DNA of 53,701 nt, from contig NZ_JAKRNJ010000012.1 in NCBI RefSeq assembly GCF_022346925.1, forward strand, positions 1 through 53,701, read 5' to 3'. This document shows positions 42,692 to 51,895 of this stretch, piece after piece. Within the stretch, counting starts at the first letter, position 1. Each line of letters begins with the position of its first letter. A model generated the notes under the pieces. It saw nothing but the letters and a program-made list of their open reading frames with translations, made no database searches and was not told the origin of the DNA. The DNA is from Microvirga sp. ACRRW (lineage in GTDB: Bacteria; Pseudomonadota; Alphaproteobacteria; Rhizobiales; Beijerinckiaceae). The position numbers were made by a program, and so were the translations under genes.

Positions 42692-44284
42692 TTAAAAACG
42701 CACCGCGCGGGCGCGCTTGACCTGCGGGATCTCCTCGATCTTGCGCAGAAGCTCGTCCGAGACGGGCTCATCGACCGACACGAAGCAGATCGCGTCGCCG
42801 CCGGGCTTGTCGCGGCCGAGCGCGAAGGTCGCGACGTTCACGCCGGATTCGCCCAGCAGCGTGCCGAAGCGGCCGATGAAGCCGGGCTTGTCGTCATTGC
42901 GCACATAGATCATGTGCGGCGCGAACTCGGCATCGACCATGATGTCGCGGATCTCTGTGACGCGCGGCTTGCCATCCTGGAACACGGTGCCGCCTGCGTG
43001 CCTCGACATGTCCTCCGCCTGCACGATGATGCGGATGAAGCTCTCGTAATCGCGCGCGGCGCTCTCGCGCTTCACCTCTTCAACGGTGATGCCGCGCTCA
43101 CGGGCGACGATGGGGGCCGACACCATGTTGATGTCCTGCAGGAAGGGACGCAGCACGCCGGTGACGGCGGCGGAGGTGAGCGCACGGGTGTTCATTTCGG
43201 CGACGGCGCCCTCGTACTCGATGCGGATGCCCTTGATGGAGGCTTCCGTGAGCTGGCCGAGGAACGAGCCGAGCTTATCGGCGAGCGCCACAAAAGGCTT
43301 CAGGCGCGGCGCTTCCTCCGCCGTGATCGAGGGGAAGTTCACCGCGTTCTGGATCGCGCCCTGGAGCAGGTAATCGGACATTTGCTCCGCCACCTGCAGC
43401 GCCACGTTCTCCTGCGCTTCCGACGTCGCGGCACCGAGATGCGGCGTGCAGACCACGTTGGGATGACCGAAGAGCGGATTGGCCGTTGCGGGCTCCTCGA
43501 CGAACACGTCGAAGGCAGCGCCGGCTACATGGCCGGAATCGAGGGCGGCGCGCAATGCCACCTCATCGACGAGGCCGCCGCGGGCGCAGTTGATGATGCG
43601 CACGCCCTTTTTCGTCTTGGCGATGTTTTCCGCCGAGAGCACGTTCTTCGTCTTTTCCGTCATCGGCACGTGGAGCGTGATAATGTCGGCCCGGCGCAGC
43701 AGCTCGTCGAGCTCCACCTTCTCGACGCCGAGTTCGAGCGCACGCTCCGGAGAGAGGAAGGGATCGTAAGCGATCACTTTCATGCGGAGTCCAATGCCGC
43801 GATCGGCGACGATGGAGCCGATATTGCCGCAGCCGATGACGCCGAGCACCTTTGCGGTGAGCTCGACGCCCATGAAGCGGTTCTTCTCCCACTTGCCGGC
43901 CTGTGTGGAGACATCGGCTTGCGGGATCTGGCGCGCGAGCGCGAACATCATCGCAATCGCGTGCTCGGCAGTCGTAATCGAATTGCCGAAGGGCGTGTTC
44001 ATGACGATGATGCCCTTCGCCGTGGCTGCGGGAATCTCGACATTGTCCACGCCGATGCCGGCGCGGCCGATGACCTTCAGATTGGAAGCTTGCTCGAGGA
44101 TCTTCGCCGTCACCTTGGTGGCGGAGCGGATGGCGAGGCCATCGTAATTGCCGATGATGGCGGCGAGTTTGTCTTTATCTTTGCCGAGGTCTGGCTGGAA
44201 ATCGACTTCGATGCCGCGATCCTTGAAGATCTGCACGGCGGCGGGAGACAAAGCGTCGGAAATGAGTACGCGGGGAGCGGGCAT
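42692..44284 (-). CDS. serA: D-3-phosphoglycerate dehydrogenase, long form with ACT domain
   Basis: The first enzyme of serine synthesis, 530 aa. The substrate domain has [17 protein letters not shown], the NAD fold has [17 protein letters not shown] (~150), and the catalytic residues are in the [10 protein letters not shown] and [12 protein letters not shown] regions. An intervening domain is followed by a C-terminal ACT domain ([20 protein letters not shown]) for allosteric control by serine. The ATG at 44284 gives the normal N-terminus [18 protein letters not shown]; the frame's upstream extension lies in the inverted-repeat element and is not coding. Confidence 0.95.
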   Translation of the reverse strand: MPAPRVLISDALSPAAVQIFKDRGIEVDFQPDLGKDKDKLAAIIGNYDGLAIRSATKVTAKILEQASNLKVIGRAGIGVDNVEIPAATAKGIIVMNTPFGNSITTAEHAIAMMFALARQIPQADVSTQAGKWEKNRFMGVELTAKVLGVIGCGNIGSIVADRGIGLRMKVIAYDPFLSPERALELGVEKVELDELLRRADIITLHVPMTEKTKNVLSAENIAKTKKGVRIINCARGGLVDEVALRAALDSGHVAGAAFDVFVEEPATANPLFGHPNVVCTPHLGAATSEAQENVALQVAEQMSDYLLQGAIQNAVNFPSITAEEAPRLKPFVALADKLGSFLGQLTEASIKGIRIEYEGAVAEMNTRALTSAAVTGVLRPFLQDINMVSAPIVARERGITVEEVKRESAARDYESFIRIIVQAEDMSRHAGGTVFQDGKPRVTEIRDIMVDAEFAPHMIYVRNDDKPGFIGRFGTLLGESGVNVATFALGRDKPGGDAICFVSVDEPVSDELLRKIEEIPQVKRARAVRF

Positions 44285-44310
44285 GGTGCACCTGTTGTTT
44301 GCCGCCGTCC

Positions 44311-44480
44311 CATCCTCCCCTTGAGGGGGAGGGTCGGCTCGAAGAGCCGGGGTGGGGTGAACGGCGCAGTCGGTTTGATTGAGCTGTGTGTTGTGTCCGA
44401 GGGCGACGATGACGGGTAGCGCTGCCACCCCACCCCGCCGCCCTTACGGGCGTCGACCCTCCCCCTCAAAGGGGAGGATG
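44311..44480. repeat. MITE-like inverted-repeat element between serC and serA
   Basis: Two long inverted arms (44311-44359 and 44426-44480) enclose ~66 bases. The outer parts are near-perfect complements (CATCCTCCCC...GGGGAGGATG, then GAGGGGGAGGGTCG), and the inner parts both carry a small hairpin followed by GGGGTGGGGTG. It resembles the abundant GC-rich intergenic repeats of rhizobial genomes. It ends 4 bases from the serC stop and fills nearly the whole 200-base gap. Confidence 0.75.
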
Positions 44481-44484
44481 AATA

Positions 44485-45657
44485 TCAAGCCGCTTTCGCG
44501 AGCTTCGCCTTTTCCTGCGCGAAGGCCCAATCGAGCCACGGCGTCAGGGCTTCAAGGTCGGATTGCTCCACCGTCGCGCCGCACCAGATGCGAAGGCCGG
44601 AAGGCGCATCGCGATAGGCGCCGATGTCGAGGGCGACGCCCTCCTTGTCGAGCGCTGAAGTGATGCCCTTGGCGACCTGCGCCACGGCCTCTGGGCCTTT
44701 TGCGACCACTTCCGGATCGGCGATGACGAGGCATACGCTGGTGTTGGAAGCGGTGGCAGGTACCTTCGCGAGATTGGCGATCCATGGGGTCTTCGCGACC
44801 CAGTCGAGGATGACCTTCGCGTTGGCATCGGCCTTGGCGACGAGCGCATTGAGTCCGCCGATGGACTTCGCCCATTCGAGCGCGTCGATGTAATCCTCGA
44901 CCGCGAGCATGGATGGCGTATTGATGGTTTCGCCCTCGAAAATGCCCTCGATGAGCTTGCCGCCCTTGGTCATGCGGAAGATCTTCGGCAGCGGCCAAGC
45001 AGGCTTGTAGGTTTCGAGACGCTCCACCGCGCGCGGCGAGAGGATGAGCATGCCATGAGCGGCTTCGCCGCCGAGCACCTTCTGCCAGGAGAAGGTGACT
45101 ACATCGAGCTTCGCAAAATCTAGCTTCTGCGCGAAGGCTGCGGAGGTCGCATCGCAGATCGTCAGGCCTTCACGGTCGGCGGCGATCCAGTCCGCATTCG
45201 GCACGCGCACGCCGGAGGTGGTGCCGTTCCAGGTGAACACCACATCGCGGTTCTTGGTATCGACCTGCGCGAGATCGGGCAGCTCGCCGTAAGGGGCGCT
45301 GATGACGCGCGCATCGCTGAGCTTCAGCTGCTTCACGACGTCCGTGACCCAGCCTTCGCCAAAGCTTTCCCAGGCCAGCATGTCGACGGGGCGAGCGCCC
45401 AGCATCGACCACAGCACCATCTCCACGGCGCCGGTATCGGAAGCAGGCACGATGCCGATGCGGTAATCGGCCGGCACGTCCAGAACCTCGCGGGTGAGGT
45501 CGATGGCGAGCTTCAGGCGCGATTTGCCGAGCTTCGCACGGTGCGAGCGGCCGAGAGAATCGGTTTTCAGGTTTTGCAGAGACCATCCGGGGCGCTTCGC
45601 GCAGGGGCCGGACGAGAAGAAAGGCGCGCGAGGACGCGCGTTGGGCAGGTCTGTCAT
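44485..45657 (-). CDS. serC: Phosphoserine aminotransferase, alphaproteobacterial type
   Basis: A 390-aa PLP enzyme that converts 3-phosphohydroxypyruvate to phosphoserine. The start [20 protein letters not shown] followed by KRPGW is typical of the alphaproteobacterial class. The Schiff-base lysine lies in [17 protein letters not shown] (~193), and the phosphate-binding region follows [11 protein letters not shown]. It is the first gene of serC-serA-purU, under a serC leader RNA. Confidence 0.95.
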   Translation of the reverse strand: MTDLPNARPRAPFFSSGPCAKRPGWSLQNLKTDSLGRSHRAKLGKSRLKLAIDLTREVLDVPADYRIGIVPASDTGAVEMVLWSMLGARPVDMLAWESFGEGWVTDVVKQLKLSDARVISAPYGELPDLAQVDTKNRDVVFTWNGTTSGVRVPNADWIAADREGLTICDATSAAFAQKLDFAKLDVVTFSWQKVLGGEAAHGMLILSPRAVERLETYKPAWPLPKIFRMTKGGKLIEGIFEGETINTPSMLAVEDYIDALEWAKSIGGLNALVAKADANAKVILDWVAKTPWIANLAKVPATASNTSVCLVIADPEVVAKGPEAVAQVAKGITSALDKEGVALDIGAYRDAPSGLRIWCGATVEQSDLEALTPWLDWAFAQEKAKLAKAA

Positions 45658-45715
45658 GTTAATCCATCCTTACAGATGGGCGCCTCTCGGTGGGGAGAGG
45701 TGTCCCGCCGACCGG
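45658..45715 (-). ncRNA. serC leader RNA motif
   Basis: Directly before serC the minus strand has a hairpin CCTCTC/GAGAGG (45700-45695 with 45688-45683), then a second hairpin CCATC/GATGG (45679-45675 with 45668-45664). The ribosome binding site AAGGAUGG lies in the second stem, just before ATTAAC-ATG. This is the arrangement of the conserved serC RNA motif known from alphaproteobacteria. It probably regulates translation; the ligand or factor is unknown. Confidence 0.75.
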
Positions 45716-45782
45716 TATGACGGAAGGAACGCCTATGGTCAAGGCAGATGCCGCAAGGTTAGGCAGCGGAGAAAAGTCCCAG

Positions 45783-45798
45783 ATTACGAAATCGTAAT
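45783..45798. promoter_or_regulatory. Operator-like dyad upstream of the RND pump genes
   Basis: An inverted repeat ATTACGA-AA-TCGTAAT lies about 110 bases before the adaptor start; a TATAGT (45822-45827) lies 24 bases downstream of it. This spacing suits a repressor site, but no regulator gene is nearby. Confidence 0.4.
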
Positions 45799-45908
45799 AC
45801 AAAACATCGTGCTTGCTGCATTATAGTCATGGGACCTGACCTATGATGTGTTAGGCCTCATCCGATTATTTGTAGCTGAAAAGACTTCCGAGAGTTCAAG
45901 GAGCGAGC

Positions 45909-47150
45909 ATGCGTGCGTCCGGTCAACTCGCCGTCATCGCCTTGCTGGGGGCAGCAGGGTTGGGCGGCTGGTATGCGTATCAGAGCAGCGGTCAACCTGC
46001 CGCCCAGCAGGGCGCTCCTGCCGGCGCGCGCGGCGGCCGGGGCGGTCCCACAGGCCCTGCCACGGTAGAGGTCGATACGGTCAAGACCGGGCGTATCGTG
46101 GAGGTCCGCGAATCCGTTGGCACGGTCCGCGCTTTCGAATCCATTACGGTGACCGCCAGGGTGGCGGGCGTGATCGACAAGATCGGCTTCGATGAAGGCC
46201 AGCAGGTGAAGGCGGGCGACATGCTGGTGCAGCTCGATGCCGCCGAGCGCCAGGCCGATATCGATCAGGCCATCGCCGAAGCCAGCCGTGCCGTGGCACT
46301 CAAGAACGAGATCGCCATCAAGCTCGAGCGCGCCCAGGCGCTGAACCGCACCGGTGCCGGCACCAGCGCCCAGGTGGAAGACCTCACCGCTCAGCTGAAA
46401 TCCCTCGAAGGCTCCATCGCCTCGGCTCAGGCCCAGCGCAAGGCTGCCGAAGCGCGGCTGGAGGATCTGACGATCCGCGCGCCCTTCAACGGCCGCGTCG
46501 GAACCCGCAGCGTCTCGCTCGGCGCCTATATCGCGCCCGGCACGCGCATCACCTCCCTCGACGATCTTTCCAAGATCCGTCTCGACTTCGCCGTGCCGGA
46601 GAATCTTTTAGGCCGTCTTCAGCCCGGCCAAACGGTGAACGCCATTTCCGCCGCCTACAAGAACCGCATCTTCAAGGGCAAGGTTTCCACCATCGATCCA
46701 CGCGTGGAACAGACGACCCGCACCGCGCGCCTCACCGCTGAGTTCGACAATGCCGACGAGGCCTTGAAGCCCGGCATGTTCCTGTCCGTCGCACTCGAAG
46801 TCTCCACCAAGGACGATGCGGTGGTGGTGCCGGAAGAGGCCATCGTCAGCGAGGGCCTGCGCCACATCATCTATCCGGTGAAGGACAACAAGGTGGAGCG
46901 CCGCGTCATCGTCATCGGCCAGCGCCAGGGCGGCAAGGTCGAGGTGGTGGAGGGCCTGAAGGCCGGCGAGACCATCGTCGTGCTGGGCGTCCAGCGCGTG
47001 CGCCCGGGCGCCGAGGTGAACGCCCGCCCGTTGGGCTCCGGCGCACAGGATCCGCAAAGCACGCCCGCAGCCAACCGCCAGCAGCCTTCCCGCAGCACGC
47101 TGCATGCACCGAACGCCATCGGCACGGCGCAGGCCGCCGAAGCGAAGTAA
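45909..47150 (+). CDS. RND efflux pump periplasmic adaptor
   Basis: A 413-aa membrane-fusion protein. The N-terminal export/anchor segment is SGQLAVIALLGAAGLGGWYAY, followed by a Gly/Ala-rich linker. The lipoyl halves are visible (ESITVTARVAGVIDKIGFDE and LEDLTIRAPFNGRVGTRSVS), with an alpha-hairpin between them and a beta-barrel and membrane-proximal part to ~370. The last ~40 residues are low-complexity. It is 63 bases before the pump gene and bridges it to an outer-membrane channel that is not encoded here. Confidence 0.92.
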   Translation: MRASGQLAVIALLGAAGLGGWYAYQSSGQPAAQQGAPAGARGGRGGPTGPATVEVDTVKTGRIVEVRESVGTVRAFESITVTARVAGVIDKIGFDEGQQVKAGDMLVQLDAAERQADIDQAIAEASRAVALKNEIAIKLERAQALNRTGAGTSAQVEDLTAQLKSLEGSIASAQAQRKAAEARLEDLTIRAPFNGRVGTRSVSLGAYIAPGTRITSLDDLSKIRLDFAVPENLLGRLQPGQTVNAISAAYKNRIFKGKVSTIDPRVEQTTRTARLTAEFDNADEALKPGMFLSVALEVSTKDDAVVVPEEAIVSEGLRHIIYPVKDNKVERRVIVIGQRQGGKVEVVEGLKAGETIVVLGVQRVRPGAEVNARPLGSGAQDPQSTPAANRQQPSRSTLHAPNAIGTAQAAEAK

Positions 47151-47213
47151 TCCTCGTCTCCCGCTCCGGCGGGAGAACTTTTGTTAAACGTTGGCCTCAA
47201 GAGCTGAATTGCC

Positions 47214-50200
47214 ATGCAGGTTTCCGACCTCTTCATCCGCCGTCCCGTTTTCGCCGTCGTGGTCAGCCTGCTGCTGATCGTGGGCGGACTTGCCTCGCTC
47301 ATGAACCTGCCGGTTCGCGAATACCCGCAGGTCGACCGTCCGGTCGTCTCCGTCTCCACCGTCTATCGCGGTGCTTCGAACGAAGTGATCGAGAGCCGCG
47401 TCACGGAGATCATCGAAGGCGCCATCGCAGGCATCGAGGGCATTCGCCAGATCACGTCGCAAAGCCAGAACGACCGTTCGTCCGTTTCCATCGAGTTCGA
47501 AGTATCCCGCGACCCCGAGGCAGCAACCTCGGACGTGCGCGATGCCGTGTCGCGCGTCACCGGACGTCTGCCGGACGGCGCCGACACGCCGGTAGTGCGC
47601 AAAGTGGATGCGAATGCCTCTGCCATCCTGTGGGTGGGCGTGACCTCCACCACGCTCGATGCGCTCGAGCTCAGCGATTTCCTCAAGCGCGTCTATGTGG
47701 ATCGCTTGTCCACTGTGCCGGGCGTCGCCAACGTCAACTTGAGCGGCGAGCGGCGCTTTGCCATGCGCATCTGGGTGGATCGTCCGGCGCTGGCGGCACG
47801 CGGCCTCACGGTGCAGGACTTGGAAACCGCCATCAAGCGCCAGAACGTGGAGCTGCCCGGCGGACGTATCGAATCCAGTCAGCGCGAGTTCACCGTCAAG
47901 ACGGATTCCCGCCTCGCCACACCCGAACAGTTCCAACAGGTGATCGTCACCAACAAGAACGGCTATCTCGTCCGTCTCGGCGAAGTGGCGCAGGTCGAGG
48001 TCGGCCCCGAAGACACGCGCTTCGAGTTCTATCAATCGGGCGAGACCGCCATCGGCATGGGCGTCGTGCGCCAGTCGACCGCCAACACGCTGTCCGTCGT
48101 CGATGGCGTGCGCAAGGAATTGGAGGAGCTTAAAAGCTCCCTGCCGCCCGGCACCACGGCGGAAGTCGCCTATGACGAGAGCCAGTTCATCCGCGCGTCC
48201 ATCAACGGCGTGCTGAAAACGCTTCTGGAAGGCGTGGCGCTCGTGATCCTGGTGATCCTGGTCTTCCTGCGCGACTGGCGTTCCACCATCGTGGCCATGG
48301 TCGCAATCCCGGTCTCGATCATCGCCGCCTTCATGGTCATGTCGTTCTTCGGCGCCTCGATCAACGTGCTGACCTTACTCGCCATCGTGCTCGCTATCGG
48401 CATCGTCGTGGACGACGCCATCGTGGAGATCGAGAACGTGCACCGGCGCATCGAGGAGGGACAGCCCCCGCTGCTCGCCTCCTTCGACGGCGCGCGCGAG
48501 ATCGGCTTTGCGGTAATCGCGACGACCGCCACGCTCATGGCCGTGTTCGTGCCGCTGGCCTTCATGACCGGCAACACCGGCAAACTCTTCCGCGAATTCG
48601 GCATCACGCTCGCCGCCGCCATCTTCTTCTCCGGCGTCGTGGCGCGCACACTGACCCCGATGATGTGCTCCAAGCTCATGGTGCCGGCTCATGGCCGCAT
48701 CCAGCGCATGACGGAGCCGGTCTTCGAGAAGATGAACAACGGCTATCGCTGGCTGCTCTCGCGCGCGTTGCGTATCCCGGTGGTTATCCTCTCCGTCGGC
48801 TTCCTGGTGTCGCTGTCGGCTTATGCCCTGTTCCAGGCGCTGCCGAAGGAGTTCGCTCCGACAGAAGACCGCGGCGCCATCATCGTGCGCCTTCAGGCGC
48901 CGGAGGGCGCAAGCCTCGACTATACCCGCGATCGGGTGAAGGAAGTCGAGAAGGCGCTTCTGCCTCTGCAGGAACAGGGCGTCGTCGCCTCCATGCTGAG
49001 TCAGGTAGCACCGGGCTTCGCGCGCCCCTCCCCCGTCAACGAGGGCATCGTGATCGTGCGCCTCGTCCCCTGGGAGGAGCGGACGCAGAGCCAGCAGGAT
49101 CTCGTGCGCCAGATGACGCCGAAGGTGTCGAACTTCCCCGGCGCGCGCGCATCGGTGGTCAACCCGCCGGCCTTCGGCGGCGCGGGCGGCTTCGGCCAGC
49201 CGATCCAGTTCGTGCTCGGCGGCCCCGATTACGAGACCATCCGAGGCTGGCGCGACACAGTCATGCAGAAGGCGCAGGAGACGGGCAAGTTCGTCAACAT
49301 GGACTCCAACTACCGCGAGTCCCAGCCTGACATCCGCGTGCAGATCGACCGTCAGCGCGCCGCCGATCTCGGCGTCTCGGTTCAGGATATCGGGAACACG
49401 CTCCAGCTGATGTTCGGTGAGACGGAAGTGTCGACCTTCGTCAGCCGCGGCGATGAGTATCCAGTGATCATGCGCGCCCGTGCGCAGGACCGCGCATCGC
49501 CGAACGATCTCACCAATACCTTCGTGCGCGCCGCCAACGGCGAGCTCGTTCCTCTCTCCTCCTTCGTCACACTGACGGAATCGGCCGCACCGCAGGCCCT
49601 CAACCGTTTCGACCGCCTGCGCTCGATCACGATCCAGTCGGGCCTCGCGCCGGGCGTGTCCATCGGTGAGGGGCTGGAGATCCTGCAGCAGATCGTGCGC
49701 GACAACCTGCCTGCGGAAGTGCGCATCGGTTACAACGGCCAGTCCAAGGACTTCCTCGACTCCACCGGCGCGATCTACGTGACCTTCGCCATGGCGCTGC
49801 TCGTAGTGTTCCTGGTGCTGGCGGCGCAGTTCGAAAGCTGGATCAACCCGTTCATCATCATGCTCACCGTACCGCTCGCGGTAACGGGCGGATTGCTGGC
49901 TTTGTTCGTGACCGGACAGACGCTCAACATCTACAGCCAGATCGGCATGATCCTGCTCATTGGCCTGATGACCAAGAACGGCATCCTGATCGTCGAGTTC
50001 TCGAACCAGCTGCGCGAGCGCGGATATTCGGTGTATGACGCGGTGCTCGAAGCCTCGGTGATGCGCCTGCGTCCGATCCTGATGACCTCGATTGCCATGA
50101 TCGGCGGCGCGATCCCGCTCGCCTGGTCCACCGGCGCCGGCGCGGAAGCGCGCAACGCCATCGGCTCGGTGATCGTGGGCGGTGTCACCGTCTCGACCAT

Positions 50201-50369
50201 CCTCACTATGCTCGTGGTGCCGTCGATCTATCTGCTTCTCGGCGGCTACACCAAGCCCGCCACTTACGTGAGCGAGATGCTCGACCGCTTGCGCAAGCAG
50301 ACGGGCCAGCGCCCACATGGCGAGGACATCCACCCTCGCCCGGAACCGCCGCCTCATCCGGCGGAGTGA
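47214..50369 (+). CDS. RND-family proton-driven efflux transporter (HAE1/AcrB-like)
   Basis: A 1051-aa trimeric inner-membrane pump. The opening FIRRPVFAVVVSLLLIVGG is typical, twelve membrane helices and two large periplasmic loops are present, and the proton-relay pair Asp400-Asp401 lies in AIGIVVDDAIVEIENVHRRI. The second half repeats the layout, with LLIGLMTKNGILIVEFSNQL. It would export drugs, bile-like compounds or plant phenolics to a TolC-type channel. Substrate unknown. Ends in a terminator. Confidence 0.94.
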   Translation: MQVSDLFIRRPVFAVVVSLLLIVGGLASLMNLPVREYPQVDRPVVSVSTVYRGASNEVIESRVTEIIEGAIAGIEGIRQITSQSQNDRSSVSIEFEVSRDPEAATSDVRDAVSRVTGRLPDGADTPVVRKVDANASAILWVGVTSTTLDALELSDFLKRVYVDRLSTVPGVANVNLSGERRFAMRIWVDRPALAARGLTVQDLETAIKRQNVELPGGRIESSQREFTVKTDSRLATPEQFQQVIVTNKNGYLVRLGEVAQVEVGPEDTRFEFYQSGETAIGMGVVRQSTANTLSVVDGVRKELEELKSSLPPGTTAEVAYDESQFIRASINGVLKTLLEGVALVILVILVFLRDWRSTIVAMVAIPVSIIAAFMVMSFFGASINVLTLLAIVLAIGIVVDDAIVEIENVHRRIEEGQPPLLASFDGAREIGFAVIATTATLMAVFVPLAFMTGNTGKLFREFGITLAAAIFFSGVVARTLTPMMCSKLMVPAHGRIQRMTEPVFEKMNNGYRWLLSRALRIPVVILSVGFLVSLSAYALFQALPKEFAPTEDRGAIIVRLQAPEGASLDYTRDRVKEVEKALLPLQEQGVVASMLSQVAPGFARPSPVNEGIVIVRLVPWEERTQSQQDLVRQMTPKVSNFPGARASVVNPPAFGGAGGFGQPIQFVLGGPDYETIRGWRDTVMQKAQETGKFVNMDSNYRESQPDIRVQIDRQRAADLGVSVQDIGNTLQLMFGETEVSTFVSRGDEYPVIMRARAQDRASPNDLTNTFVRAANGELVPLSSFVTLTESAAPQALNRFDRLRSITIQSGLAPGVSIGEGLEILQQIVRDNLPAEVRIGYNGQSKDFLDSTGAIYVTFAMALLVVFLVLAAQFESWINPFIIMLTVPLAVTGGLLALFVTGQTLNIYSQIGMILLIGLMTKNGILIVEFSNQLRERGYSVYDAVLEASVMRLRPILMTSIAMIGGAIPLAWSTGAGAEARNAIGSVIVGGVTVSTILTMLVVPSIYLLLGGYTKPATYVSEMLDRLRKQTGQRPHGEDIHPRPEPPPHPAE

Positions 50370-50391
50370 GCGAGAAGGCCACTGCCAACCT

Positions 50392-50429
50392 AAAAACCCT
50401 CAGCAGCGATTGCCGAGGGTTTTTTATTT
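50392..50429 (+). terminator. Intrinsic terminator of the RND operon
   Basis: A stem AAAAACCCTC/GAGGGTTTTT with an inner GCA/TGC pair, followed by a T-rich tract. Confidence 0.8.
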
Positions 50430-50430
50430 T

Positions 50431-50931
50431 CTATCTAATTTTCTTGAAAGCAGTCGCCGCCATCAGGATGCGCGCACGGTCCGTCGGCACGACATCGGAT
50501 GGCAACTCATCCACATCGGTGAGGCGACTTATGTCGGACGCATCATCTATCTCCGCCCAGTGAATGAGAGATATCTCTCTCCCACGCACGATCCGGTCAT
50601 AGACCGTATCGACGAAAACGGGACTCTGCTTGATCGTGATTTCAGGAAACTCTGCCTGAGCCAATCTTCGGCACACATCAGAAAGACTTTCGTCATTGGC
50701 GCGAATGATAGTCCCTGGAGCATTCAGCATTGACGGATAGTATAGATCGTCAGAACTACGGCGAGGCAGATAAGCGAAGGTCTTTTCAAGCCTTTGCAGC
50801 AGCGGCACGACAACGAATGTTGTCGTCACCATCAATCGCGCGATTGCGTGGAACACATCGCGCGGGAGCAAGCCAGGAGTAAGCTGATTTAAAAGCCGAC
50901 AGAGTTCGTCATGATCGCCGTCGGCTTTCAT
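50431..50931 (-). CDS. Nudix-like protein with a degenerate catalytic box
   Basis: A 166-aa soluble protein. The middle resembles a Nudix fold (FVVVPLLQRLEKTFAYLPRR; SSDDLYYPSMLNAPGTIIRA), but the part that should be the Nudix box reads NDESLSDVCRRLAQAEF and lacks the R-E-x-x-E-E core. It is therefore probably not a canonical pyrophosphatase. Codon use is more AT-rich than in its neighbours, suggesting acquisition. It starts 9 bases after the Omp gene stop, with a weak ribosome binding site. Confidence 0.55.
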   Translation of the reverse strand: MKADGDHDELCRLLNQLTPGLLPRDVFHAIARLMVTTTFVVVPLLQRLEKTFAYLPRRSSDDLYYPSMLNAPGTIIRANDESLSDVCRRLAQAEFPEITIKQSPVFVDTVYDRIVRGREISLIHWAEIDDASDISRLTDVDELPSDVVPTDRARILMAATAFKKIR

Positions 50932-50940
50932 CAGGCAGCC

Positions 50941-51684
50941 TTACTGGAATGCGTAGCGCACGCCCAGGCGCACTTCATGCGAGCCAATGGATTCCACGTC
51001 AGTGCCAGCGCCGCTCGCGTAACCGCGTGTCTTCAGGTCGCCGAGGCTCACATAGCGATAGCCGAGATCGATGGTGAAGCTGTCCGAGAGCTTGTAGCCG
51101 ACGCCCGTCATGAGAGCCCAAGCAAAGGCGTAATCGTCGCCGCCCGCAAGATGCTCCTGCGCGGTCACGCCCGTGAACGTATCGGTGGTGCGAACGTAAT
51201 GGGCGATCATGTTGCGCGCGACGCCGACGCCCGCGCCGACATAAGGCGTGAAGCCGTTATAGGTGCCGAGATCCGCATAGGCGTTGATCATCAGCGTCGA
51301 GGACTGGAAGCGTCCCTTGTCGAACACGGAGCCCGTTGCGATGCCGTCACCGGACGGCAGGCCCTTGAAGCGCGTGTTGAAGCGGTGGTCCAGGGTCACA
51401 TCGGCGCGGAGCAGAGGGCTGAAGCGGTAGCCGATACCGATGCCGGCCACGGCAGTGTCGCCGATGCTTTCACGCGCCATGTTGCCTGCGAGCGTTGCCG
51501 CCGTGAAATCGGCCTCGGGGCGCTTGTGATGGGTATAGCCCACATCGCCGCGCAGATACCAGGTTTCGGTAGTGTCGAGGACGGGAACGGGCGGCAGCAC
51601 CCGGCGCGGGAGATCGGCAGCGGTCGCAGCCGAGGCGGTCATGCCGGCAAGACCGGCCAGGACCGCAATCCTGATGAAACTCAT
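50941..51684 (-). CDS. Outer-membrane beta-barrel protein (Omp25/31-like)
   Basis: A 247-aa precursor. The signal peptide FIRIAVLAGLAGMTASAATA is followed by ADLP, then an eight-stranded barrel with WYLRGDVGYTHHKRPEADF, GIGIGYRFSPLLRADVTLDH, GFTPYVGAGVGVARNMIA, FTIDLGYRYVSLGD and the end EVRLGVRYAFQ. It resembles the Omp25/Omp31/RopB family, abundant in rhizobial outer membranes. The ATG at 51684 was chosen over a GTG at 51699. The last residue is Gln rather than the usual Phe. Confidence 0.88.
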   Translation of the reverse strand: MSFIRIAVLAGLAGMTASAATAADLPRRVLPPVPVLDTTETWYLRGDVGYTHHKRPEADFTAATLAGNMARESIGDTAVAGIGIGYRFSPLLRADVTLDHRFNTRFKGLPSGDGIATGSVFDKGRFQSSTLMINAYADLGTYNGFTPYVGAGVGVARNMIAHYVRTTDTFTGVTAQEHLAGGDDYAFAWALMTGVGYKLSDSFTIDLGYRYVSLGDLKTRGYASGAGTDVESIGSHEVRLGVRYAFQ

Positions 51685-51833
51685 GGTGCTCTTCTTCACT
51701 CAACGACGACACGCCGCGAAGGACGGCTTCGTTAGACTGTAACTTTGGGCCGTGAAGAGAGAGTTAATCTTAATTCTTAAGGCTGGCCGCACTTTCGCAA
51801 AGCCGCTTCGGTAAGACCTGCGGCGTGTGCGGG

Positions 51834-51871
51834 GCAAAAGAAAGGGCGCGGATGGTGACATCCGCGCCCTT
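51834..51871 (-). terminator. Intrinsic terminator of glmM
   Basis: A perfect 13-bp stem (51842-51854 with 51859-51871) with a 4-base loop; on the minus strand it is followed by TTTCTTTT. Confidence 0.88.
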
Positions 51872-51895
51872 GTCCTTGTGCGCTACGCGGGTTTT

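Noticed and set aside
44285..44428. Upstream extension of the serA frame
   Set aside because: It runs through the inverted-repeat element; the normal SerA N-terminus begins at 44284.
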